Shown: positions 56,016-64,000 of the stretch, piece by piece
Position numbering within the stretch: the first letter of the stretch is position 1
Layout: each line of letters begins with the position of its first letter
Origin: Hymenopus coronatus
Lineage: Eukaryota > Arthropoda > Insecta > Mantodea > Hymenopodidae
Length of the DNA: 64,000 bases
Assembly: GCA_030762935.1 (NCBI GenBank)
Contig: CM060895.1
Coordinates: forward strand, 31,672,501 to 31,736,500
Reading direction: 5' to 3'
Notes under the pieces: model-generated
What the model was told of the DNA's origin: nothing
Databases searched by the model: none
What the model saw: the letters and a program-made list of their open reading frames with translations, nothing else
Translations under genes and position numbers: made by a program

Positions 56016-56584
56016 CTGTATTTATTGACATAACAATATCTTACATAGAATTTCAACAATCGCACGGGTCCACAGACCGTACGTACTTTTGTAATACACC
56101 CTAAAAAGCAATATTAAAACAACAACAAAGAATTAAAAGAGTAAACCCGAAAATAAAAATACAAAGATATTCAAATATAGTAATTTAAATTTACAGCACA
56201 GAGTACGCCTTCATAGATGCTTCCTCTTATAACAGGTAATTACACTTAAAAGAAATTTATACACATAATATATACAAAATGTATAAAACCATACCACAAC
56301 AATGACCTAAGTATGACATAATATATATGTAAAACATTGTAGTCACTTTTGTTTAGTTGATCTTATTCCTCCCCCCCCCTTCTCTATTGGCAGCCTCCTC
56401 AGATCTCAGATCTTGCCTTAAGTATAAATTTACCTAGCCAGTCCACCTCTTCCGTGCCTGCCAGTAGCATCCAACATGCTTCTAGCTCTACATTCGCAGT
56501 GGTAAAGAATCACAGTAAATATTTTTGCCAAGATGTGAGTCCACGACTCTTCCTCCTCGCAAATGGGACAGATTCTCGTACAAT
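56016..56584 (-). pseudogene. Non-LTR retrotransposon 3' end (zinc-knuckle relic and UTR)
   Basis: Minus-strand translation near 56575-56480 gives CTRICPICEEEESWTHIL, then YHCECRARSML. The C-x2-C, then His, then Cys pattern resembles the C-terminal zinc knuckle of R1/jockey/I-type elements. About 450 bp of AT-rich 3'-UTR-like sequence follows, ending with AATAAATA at about 56015-56025. The rest of the polymerase is absent. A C-run lies at 56372-56381. The assignment rests on one short motif. Confidence 0.5.
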
Positions 56585-56625
56585 TCAGAGAAAGTCATAT
56601 GAATGAAACACATCTGATTTTTACT
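56585..56625 (+). mobile_element. Solo 3' terminus of a HINE-like element
   Basis: CAGAGAAAGTCATATGAATG and AAACACATCTGATTTTT without any body, joined directly to the 5' end of the next copy. Confidence 0.8.
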
Positions 56626-57462
56626 TGCTCTACTCGAACTATATACACAGTGTATAGAGAGGTTATTGTATTGCATCCAAAAATTTGATATCCAGATTTC
56701 ACCGGAAATATATGTTTTGGACCCCACTGAATCCAAAAAGGGGATTTAAAAAAAAAAACATTAAATACCAAACTTGAATATATATGTATATGTTCAGCAT
56801 CTTCCAAGGATCCGACACGAAGAGTTTCAAGAAAATTCCGCCCACCTCTAACCACCGTTTACATTAAAAAATCGAAAATTTCGTTTTTAAAAAATGACTC
56901 CAAAATTTGATTAAAATCTGTTATATTAAGATATTTACGTAAAGACTAAACTGTATATTTTGAATTCTCTGGAAATAGCCTCTGAAGACCTCTTTATTCT
57001 GAATGAATTTTTCTGAATTTTGCATAAGTGTAAACCGTAAGATATTGAAAAACCACACTGCAAAAAAAATGTAGATCTCATTAAAAAATATAATTTATAT
57101 AACATAAGTTTTTTTTTCTTTCTTCATTTGCTTTTTTATTACCTCTGACCGTTTCTGAGATATTCCTTGTTATTGATTTCAGCTTTGAAATACTTGATTT
57201 TTTCATACAGGAATTTATCAACTCTTAGCTATACAAACAAAGGCATTTCAATTACATAACAAACATCTTTTAAAATATTTGACTATCGCTTTAGCCTAGT
57301 GTATTTCCTTACTTCCTTTCTACTTACAAGGAATCAAGCATTAATTCCATTTAAGCTAATGTTTATATCGATTAACATGAAGTAGATAAAATAAATCGCT
57401 TTTTAACAATAATTTGTAACAGACGTAGAGAAAGTCATTTGAATGGAACACACCAGATTTTT
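56626..57462 (+). mobile_element. HINE-like element, near full length
   Basis: TTTTTACTTGCTCTACTCGA at the 5' end. An A-run replaces the microsatellite and its flank. GTAGAGAAAGTCATTTGAAT and CACACCAGATTTTTT at the 3' end. Confidence 0.9.
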
Positions 57463-57467
57463 TCTAC

Positions 57468-57620
57468 CTCCAGTCATGTCAAGAGAACTAAATTTTAAAG
57501 TCTCCACATAGCAACAAACTCTTAAAAGATTTGACTATCGTTTTACCGCAGACTATTCCCTTATAGTAAGCAATAAGACAACTTCTGTTAATGTTTATCT
57601 GTATTAGCATGAAGTAGATA
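57468..57620 (+). mobile_element. HINE-like 3' fragment
   Basis: 'ccacatagcaacaaactcttaaaag', 'gtaagcaataagacaacttctg' and 'gtttatctgtattagcatgaag' match; the terminal hairpin is missing. Confidence 0.75.
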
Positions 57621-58289
57621 GTAGAGTTGAGTCAGTACATGTCTTGTCACGGCGCAAAGAGTTATTTGGAAGGGAAAGATAAATCATGGCTAATAATATA
57701 AAGTATATTAAGAAAGGAAATATAAATGTACACTGAAAATGGGCAAGGGAAGAAAGATTTAAAACACGTATAAGTAGCCGAGTTGTCACGAGCTGGTAGC
57801 ACCGTATACCGTTAGGGTAGGGCATTGACCCGAAGGGGTGAGGTTATACTGCCCGAGAGAACATAACGGGAAGGAAGTAAACAATGCTACCGTTGGTCAG
57901 GCGACACTGTTTGGGGCACTTGGCGTAGAGCATCGTCAGAGCAAAGATGCGATATTTGAAAGCGTGGTGTAGCCCTTAGTTGTAACGAAAACAATTTTAA
58001 TACAGACCAGAGTACGGACGAGATCACTGCATAAAAATTAATAAGTAACAATAGTCGCGGTCGGGTAAAGCATAGTTTCACAATAGGACATTTAGGAAGA
58101 ATGCGTGTCTGTTCGACGGCGGAAAAAGGCCGAACTAAACGAATAAAGCACTTGTATCGTACTACACCCTGAATTAGTTTCCATGCTAGCAAATCTCAGC
58201 TAGCCACATCATTCCTAATAGCCAAAACCCGCACCCGGGACACGAACCCGTAACCACGTTACCGCCCCAGAGTAGATAAGTATAGTTCA
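57621..58289. other. Repeat-poor segment
   Basis: A 101-codon minus-strand frame (57887-58192) has no recognisable domain. A minus-strand GGTTCGTGTCC at about 58235 resembles a B box but has no paired A box at a proper distance. Confidence 0.4.
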
Positions 58290-58337
58290 TTGCAGAATAA
58301 GTAGAGCAAGCCATATGACTGGAACACATCAGAGTTT
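58290..58337 (+). mobile_element. HINE-like 3'-terminal scrap
   Basis: AAGTAGAGCAAGCCATATGA and CTGGAACACATCAGAG: a diverged terminal hairpin with no body. Confidence 0.65.
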
Positions 58338-58979
58338 GTATTAGAATGCAGTATTTTCTCCTGTTATTATTCATAGGTGGTAGAGAATGTAGAGCGTGTA
58401 CTGAAAGTGTGTGGTTATAGGTCAGAAAATAAGACAAAATATTTGAACAAATATAGAGAAGCTGTGCACCACAGCAAGTAATGGCGTATTGCCGCAGTTA
58501 GCTGTGTACAGATGTACGCAACAGCGGGTATTTACCAGAGCATGGTATCCTTTCGTTCACATGCCGCTGGTTTTCATTTCTGCGTGTGTAACAGTATTGG
58601 ATAAATAAGGGAACAAACAGCAATAACAGACAGTACTCCCGGCGTACATCATCACTATTGCCAAATTCTGAAAACACCAAACTGCACAAAGATTAACGGA
58701 TAATGGCAAATGAAGCGCATCATAGCCGGAAAATCACAGCCAGTGAAGCGTTTCACTCCCATGTGTGTGACGTATAACGTTTTGTTACCACCAGCACTTA
58801 AACACACTTACGACAAAATATAAATACACTGTTCTTTATAGCTGGTCTCTAAAATACTCACACATTTTAATGGGTATGCTTCCTGTTAATCAAAACAAAC
58901 ATTCGCCAGGAACGCTATCAATACTTCGATAGTCTATTGTTAGAAATGAAATAAAATATGCAAACTTGATTACGCATAA
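58338..58979. other. Unassigned segment
   Basis: Nothing recognised in about 640 bp. Confidence 0.4.
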
Positions 58980-60705
58980 TGTTTACTTTCTCTGGCACGT
59001 ATGTACAATGTACAAGGTAGCTAGAGAAGGTATTATATTCCACCCAAAAATTCGATGTCAAAATGTCACTGGAAATATATGTTTTGAGATCTCCTGAGTT
59101 CTAAAAATGCAATTTTAAAACATGACTGTGTGTGTATGTGTGTCTGTATCTGTGGACAGCGTCACTCAAAAATGAAAAGGCCGTTAATTACCAAACTTGG
59201 TATTCATGCTTAGATTGTAGAATGCGACACGAAGATTAAAATAAAAGAAATACACCCACCACAAACTAACCTTGACCGATTTGTTTTAATTTTGTTTTTC
59301 TCAAAAGTGGCCTTAACGAATTTGATTAAAATATCGTATATTCCCAACTACACTTGAATGGAAAAAAATTCAAATATGTTTAAACAACGTACATTAAACG
59401 TATATTAAAAGGTATTCACATCACAAAGAGAAATTATATTTTGAATTTTCTGGGAATAGCCTCTAAAGATCTGTTTATTCGGGTTGAGTTTTGTAGAATT
59501 TTGTATAATGGTTAAACCGTGAGAAATAAATAAAACCTTAACACTAAAAATCTGATATGTACCATTCACATGACTTTCTCTATATCCCTGCAACAAATTA
59601 TTCTTAAAAAGCTTATACTTCTATTTACTTCATGCTAATCTAGAAAAATTAGCAGAAATAGTCTATTTACTTTCTTTTCACTACGTGACTGAAGTTCCTT
59701 TGTTTGTTTGGACATGAGTTGACAAATTCCTGTATGAGAAAAGTTAAGATTTTCGACCCTGAAAACAAAAACAAGGAATATCTAAAAAACGATCAACTCC
59801 AAGAAAAAATGTAAACAACGTAAATTGTGTGTTTTAATGTGCTCTGCATTTTTGTGTGGTAAGTTTATGCCTATCTCTTACGCTTTAGCAGTTATACAAA
59901 ATTTCGGAAAATTCACTCAGAATAAAGTAGTCTTCAGAGGCTATTCCCAGAAAATTCAAAATATACATTTTATTTGTCGGGTAAATATCTTTTATATACG
60001 CTATTTTAATCAAAATCGTTAGAGCCATTTTTTAGAAAGTCAAAATTTTCGAAAAAAGTTCTATGTAAAGGGTAGTTTGGGGTGGGGAGATTTTTCTGAA
60101 AATCTTCGTGTCGCATCCCTGGAAGGTTCTAAACTTAAATACCAAGTTTGGTATTTTACCAACTTTTCTTTTTTGAGTTATGTTCACAGACACACGGACA
60201 CACTGACACACGGACACACGGATACGCACACACACACAACGACCTTTTTCTGAAAATACTTTTTTTAGATAAAGGGGACCCTAAAACATATATTTCCGGT
60301 GAAATCTCGGTTTCGAATTTTTTGGTGGAGTGCAATACCTTCTCTGTACACTATGTACGTAGTTCGTATAGAGAAAGTAAAAATGTAGATCTCCCTAAAA
60401 CATCATTTACGTGATATACGTTTTCCTTGTAGAGTTGGCCGTTTAATAGATATTCCTTCTTATTAGTTTCAGTTTTACCTAACATTTCTCAATCGGGACC
60501 ATGCAAAGCGAAACGAACATCAATTGTTTCACATAGCGACCAGATTTTAACACATTTGAGTATCACTTTAGCATAATTCATTACCTTATTTCCCTTCTAG
60601 CTATAAGGAACCAATTTCTGGTCATGTTTATCTCGATTTGCATGATGTAGATAAAAGAATAATCTTTTGTAAGAATAATTAAACTTGGAACACCTAGAGA
60701 TTTTT
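58980..60705 (+). mobile_element. HINE-like element, subfamily B-like, host of a nested copy
   Basis: The 5' end is TTTACTTTCTCTGGCACGTA. The body proceeds to 'aaccttaacacta', is interrupted at an A-run by a complete reverse copy (59546-60384), then resumes exactly in register with 'tgtagatctccctaaaacatc'. It ends in a decayed 3' terminus (cttggaacacctagagattttta) at about 60705. Confidence 0.9.
59546..60384 (-). mobile_element. HINE-like element, full length, nested inside another copy
   Basis: AAAAATCTGATATGTACCAT at the 3' end; CGTATAGAGAAAGTAAAAA at the 5' end. Both sides are flanked by AAAAA of the host, where an uninterrupted copy would read 'cacacaaaaaatgtag'. The microsatellite is an irregular CACACGGA repeat. 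Confidence 0.95.
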
Positions 60706-60945
60706 ACATTTCTACTACGTACTTAGCAACAAATGTAGAAATTACTATATTTCATCCAAAATTGGATGTCGAAATTGCACTGAGAAAGCATATTTTGATA
60801 ACCTATAAATCCCAACTACTTTTTGAAGTTTGGTGAGTGTGTGCATATTCTGTAAACCGCATAACTCAAAATAAAAAGTCGGTTAACTTTCTAAAATTGG
60901 ACATGAAGATGTCCAAGAAATTCCAACTGCAATTTAGTGGAACAA
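60706..60945 (+). mobile_element. HINE-like 5' part, decayed
   Basis: 'atttctactacgtacttagcaac', 'ttcatccaaaattggatgtcgaaattgcac', 'gtgagtgtgtgcatattctg' and 'ataactcaaaataaaaagtcgg' follow the family order. Confidence 0.65.
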
Positions 60946-60949
60946 CTTC

Positions 60950-61102
60950 TTTTTACTTTCTCTACACGTATTATACATAGTGTATAGAGAAGGTATTATA
61001 TTGCACACAAAAATTCCATTCCATTCCCTGAATCCAAAAAAAAAAAGAAGCAATTTTAGAAAAATGTACATGTGTATCTGTCTGTGCGTGTGCGTGTGTG
61101 CG

Positions 61103-61134
<32 letters not shown>

Positions 61135-61802
61135 AAGCATAGCTTAAAACTAAAAGCCAATTAAACCAAACTTGGTATTTAGGTGATGCGACACGAAGAT
61201 TTTGAAGAAACTCGCCCCCACACCCAGATACCCTTTACGTGGAACTTTTTTAGAAAATTTTGATTTTCACATAAATGTCTCAAACGATTTTGATTAAAAT
61301 GTCGTATATTAAAAATATTTACCTGAAAAATAATATGTATACCTTGAATTTTCTAGGAATAAGAATAACCTCTGAAGACTACTTTATTTTGGATGAATTT
61401 TACGGAATTTTACATAACTGGTAAACCGTAAGAGATAGATAAAAACTTACCACACAAAAAATGTAGAGCACATCAAAACACACAATTTATATTATATACA
61501 ATTTTTTTGTGGAGTTGATTCTTTTTTACATATTCCTTGTTTCTTGGTTTAAGCTTTACAGGAATTTGTCAACTCCTGTCCATACAAACAAAGGAACTTA
61601 TCACATAGCAATCAGCTTTTGACTATCACTTTAACCTATGGTACTCCCTTAATTCCCTTCTACTTACAAGGAAACAAGTAATAAGACTATTTCTGCTCAT
61701 TTTTTGTCGATTAGCATGAAATAATAGAAGCGTTAGCTTATTAAGAATTATTTGTTGCAGGGATGTAGGGAAAGTTATGTGAATGGAAAACATCAGGTTT
61801 TT
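60950..61802 (+). mobile_element. HINE-like element, full length
   Basis: TTTTTACTTTCTCTACACGT at the 5' end; irregular GTGT/GCGT tract at 61078-61134; GTAGGGAAAGTTATGTGAAT with CATCAGGTTTTTT at the 3' end. Confidence 0.92.
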
Positions 61803-61859
61803 TTTCTTTATTATTTTCTCAAAAAATGACTGACTGCTTATCAAATACGCATGTGTAGT

Positions 61860-62215
61860 ACAAAACCTGTCTACACAAAGTAAAATAAAACATAATGTCC
61901 ACTTTTGTTGTTGAGTGAACCGTTTCCTTGCTATTTGTTTGAATGTTCAAATACTTATACTTTTACCAACTGGGAAGCCACTATTGCATTTTTTCCTGGT
62001 TCATGCAACCTGCTGGAATTTTAAAGCCATAAAATAGCGGCCCACTTTTAAGGTTTATTACTTAAGCCTAGTGTATTCCTCATTCCCAATGTATACAATA
62101 CAAAATATATAATACGAACAACTTCTACAAGTATCTAACTCATTAATATGAAATCAATAGAAGTATAAAACTCTGTAAGAATTGTTTGTCAAAATGGGTT
62201 GAGAATTTCATTTAA
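61860..62215 (+). mobile_element. HINE-like 3' part, decayed
   Basis: 'gttgagtgaaccgtttccttgct', 'atacttataCttttaccaac' and 'cattaatatgaaatcaatagaag' match in order. The terminal hairpin is lost. Confidence 0.6.
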
Positions 62216-62279
62216 TATAACACAAAATATTTTTATATTTTGTACCACTTATTCGTTTTGTTTTATTTGTTTAACGTTC

Positions 62280-62352
62280 TTCCATGGTGAAATGAGTAAA
62301 ATGATACTCAAGTGAACCCGCGTTCCAAAGAACTTAGTTACTTGACATTCGT
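62280..62352 (-). repeat. SINE family S4 3' fragment
   Basis: 'catggtgaaatgagtaaaatgatactcaa' and 'cttagttacttgacattcgttt' match the distal part of the S4 copy at 8165-8405, in the same orientation. Confidence 0.65.
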
Positions 62353-62855
62353 TTGTGATGGCCACACTGGTGGCCGGCCGAGGATCGTTACCTGACCTGA
62401 ACGGCTTATTTAACAATAGAACGAATAAACACAATAGGCAGGAATTTGTGTTACTTCCCTATAGTTTAAGTAAAACAATTCCGGAGGTTCGTAATCTAAA
62501 CTTCAAGAACGGTACATTTCTGGAACTCTTTGAATCGTGATTTCCCGTGATTTCAACGACTGGAGCTCTCGGAACCCACTTACGGGAGTACACAAAGGAG
62601 GCGACAATTGCGAACAGCAGTCTGACAAGTCAATCTACTAAGTAACAAACTTTAAAATAGTTGTGAGCACAGTGAATAAGTGTGATTTAACAGTAGACAG
62701 AGATAGTGCAGTCAATCGTGAGTTGTGACTCATTTATTCAGCTATTTTACGTACCAAGTGTGTGAAGTTAGTATTACATGTACAACATGTTATGTTACGT
62801 TGGCATTAAGTTAGTTTAGCAGAACGTGGCGTTGTTATTTGTTACAATAGTTCCC
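62353..62855. other. Unassigned segment
   Basis: Includes TGGCCACACTGGTGGCCGGCC near 62360, a small GC-rich foldback. Otherwise nothing recognised. Confidence 0.4.
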
Positions 62856-63006
62856 GGACTGCCTCCGTGGTCGAGTGGACCCTATACTCCACAGAGTCTG
62901 GAATGTGTATAAAATTGGTTAACCTAACGTTCTAAAACCTACAATAATACGAATTGTTTCACAAGTCAAAGCCCCCGATATGTCCATTGAAACAACAATA
63001 AAAAAA
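62856..63006 (+). repeat. SINE family S1, internally deleted
   Basis: GGACTGCCTCCGTGGTCGAG head with A box, then directly 'accctatactccacagagtctgg' and the usual tail 'cgaattgtttcacaagtcaaag' and A-run. The B box and part of the body are missing. Confidence 0.83.
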
Positions 63007-63057
63007 CACACACATACTTTCCGGATAAAGAAAAAATTCCGCAAAAATACCTTATCT

Positions 63058-63130
63058 AGTTAACTACCCTAACTGAGACTTGAACTCTGGACCTCTTTAG
63101 TGTAAAACAGACGCGCTACTCTCCAACAAT
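63058..63130 (-). repeat. SINE family S4 head fragment
   Basis: On the minus strand, 'gagagtagcgcgtctgttttacac' (A-box region) and GAGTTCAAGTC (B box), then 'agttagggtagttaac'. Confidence 0.62.
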
Positions 63131-63180
63131 GGAATCATTTTATCAGTCCTCATTCCTTTCATATCTCCAGCCCCGCCCCC

Positions 63181-63202
63181 CTCTCTCTCTCTCTCTCTCT
63201 TT
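63181..63202. repeat. (CT)n microsatellite
   Basis: About eleven perfect CT units preceded by a C-rich tract. Confidence 0.95.
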
Positions 63203-63249
63203 CTCGCTCTGTTGCGAGAAAGATAGGTAAATTTCGATTGTTTCTCTAG

Positions 63250-63408
63250 AAACTAGTGTTAAACATTTTAGTTATCACTTTAGCCTCATGTATTCCTTTA
63301 TTTCCTTTATACTTACAAGAAAGCAAGCAATAACACTTCTGCTAATGTTTATTTTGATCTGCATGAAGAAGATACATGAATAAGTTTTCGTAATAATTGT
63401 TTGTTTTA
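63250..63408 (+). mobile_element. HINE-like 3' fragment, decayed
   Basis: 'agttatcactttagcctcatgtattcc', 'acttacaagaaagcaagcaataac' and 'gctaatgtttattttgatctgcatgaag' match; the terminal hairpin is absent. Confidence 0.65.
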
Positions 63409-64000
63409 GAATAGTTTGTTATTCATAACTATGTTACACATTCAATTTTTGCATAAAATTACAAATAGAAATTTTAATGTTCTCAATAAATGCTTTTCGC
63501 TGTGTCGGTCCAGAAATAAAAGTTCATTATGTGATTTAAAGTGGTGATTTAGTTTGAATTTTGATGAGTTCATACTGTATAAGTTGGGAGTTAGCTAACA
63601 TCTCTTGCATCTGACCTGTTCTTGCTGCTGACTTCATCAAGTTTAGAGACTTTGAGATTTACTCGTTACATCACAAACTTAGTGCTGACCCATAAGCTGC
63701 TTAGGTACTTAATCGGATTTGACTTAGGTCCGACTTAAATCAACGTCTCAGAAATGCTCTGAAACCACTGTACCGCTATAGAAAAAATGGTCTAACTCTG
63801 AAAGATAGAAAAGATCTAACAAGGAAACACTGTCATTGTGCATATCTGATTGTACTATATTATTTTTACTTTATCTACTACTTATGTATAACAGTACTCA
63901 TGATGATTCATTTAAGAGGAGGTTTTATTATTTTACTTATTAATTGCGTAAAATTAAGTGTGTTATATTAAAATAATTAATATAAAGCATTTCAAAATAT
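63409..64000. other. Unassigned segment to window end
   Basis: AT-rich, with no recognised gene. A weak 'tttttactttatctactacttatg' at about 63864 resembles a decayed HINE-like 5' end, but the similarity is not sustained. Confidence 0.35.

Noticed and set aside
1..64000. CRISPR array or other prokaryotic defence system
   Set aside because: The many dispersed repeats have no regular spacers or cas-like genes, and the DNA is clearly eukaryotic.
1..64000. Canonical Helitron (5' TC, 3' CTRR, insertion between A and T)
   Set aside because: The termini are ACTTTCTC and CAGA plus T-run with subterminal inverted repeats, which fits Helentron/HINE elements better. No Rep/helicase gene is present in the window.
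1..64000. DNA transposon (DDE-type MITE) interpretation of the main repeat, because 5' and 3' ends contain inverted ACTTTCTCTA/TAGAGAAAGT
   Set aside because: The inverted repeat is subterminal at the 3' end, with a hairpin and about 25 bp beyond it. Flanking duplications are not seen outside A/T runs. I keep it as the main alternative, but less likely.

Overview
This is eukaryotic nuclear DNA, almost certainly from an arthropod with a large, repeat-rich genome. Supporting signs are insect-type mariner/Tc1 transposase relics, several tRNA-derived SINE families, an RNase H-bearing non-LTR retrotransposon fragment and a high A+T content. A cockroach-like or other polyneopteran insect is my best guess, but that is an inference. 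I see no intact cellular protein-coding gene, rRNA, functional tRNA, CRISPR array or bacterial-type operon. Most long open frames are repeats or microsatellites read through.

One dispersed family dominates. By manual tally about 60 full, truncated or decayed copies, on both strands, cover roughly half of the window (about 32 kb). Intact copies are about 800-930 bp and encode no protein. Reading 5' to 3', a copy has: a T-run; ACTTTCTCTA; a palindrome centred on ACTATGTACATAGT; a GT/CA microsatellite; a stem-loop AATACCAA-AC-TTGGTATT; a long A+T-rich body; a stem-loop GCTAAT...ATTAGC; TAGAGAAAGT; a terminal hairpin ATGTG-AATGGAA-CACAT; and CAGA plus a T-run. Inverted subterminal repeats, an internal microsatellite, a 3' hairpin, T-rich insertion sites, no clear target-site duplication and head-to-tail tandem junctions match the HINE/DINE-1 type of non-autonomous Helentron (rolling-circle transposon). 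I call the copies HINE-like. Two subfamilies differ in the subterminal repeat, and the change is matched at both ends (CTTTCTCTACA in A, CTTTCTCTAGC in B).

Layout. 1-8 kb: HINE-like copies and a palindromic mariner-derived element (4434-5079). 8-17 kb: HINE-like copies, SINEs, a transposase relic (about 14.5 kb), and a HINE-like copy split by a promoter-like insert (15998-16931). 17-20.7 kb: repeat-poor, with a GC-rich block (18641-19265) followed by a very AT-rich block. 20.7-31 kb: HINE-like copies, a miniature Tc1/mariner-like element (26011-26664), and SINE clusters including a HINE-like copy carrying two nested SINEs (29508-30912). 31-33.5 kb: the longest repeat-poor stretch, with a TATA/Inr/poly(A)-signal cassette that may be an LTR. 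33.5-40 kb: a nest of tandem HINE-like copies, SINEs and a 1.7 kb Tc1/mariner-like element inserted at TA. 40-48 kb: more HINE-like copies and a non-LTR RNase H fragment. 48-51 kb: a poly(A)-tailed retrocopy-like segment, a (CATA)n array of about 290 bp and an (ACT)n array. 52-64 kb: a tandem HINE-like dimer, a second palindromic mariner-derived element, the 3' end of another non-LTR element, a HINE-like copy nested precisely inside another, and degraded repeats.

No genes work together here. The window is a stratified record of transposition in which HINE-like copies are both the main invader and the main target. Boundaries were read by eye and are good to a few bases at clean termini and to tens of bases in decayed copies.
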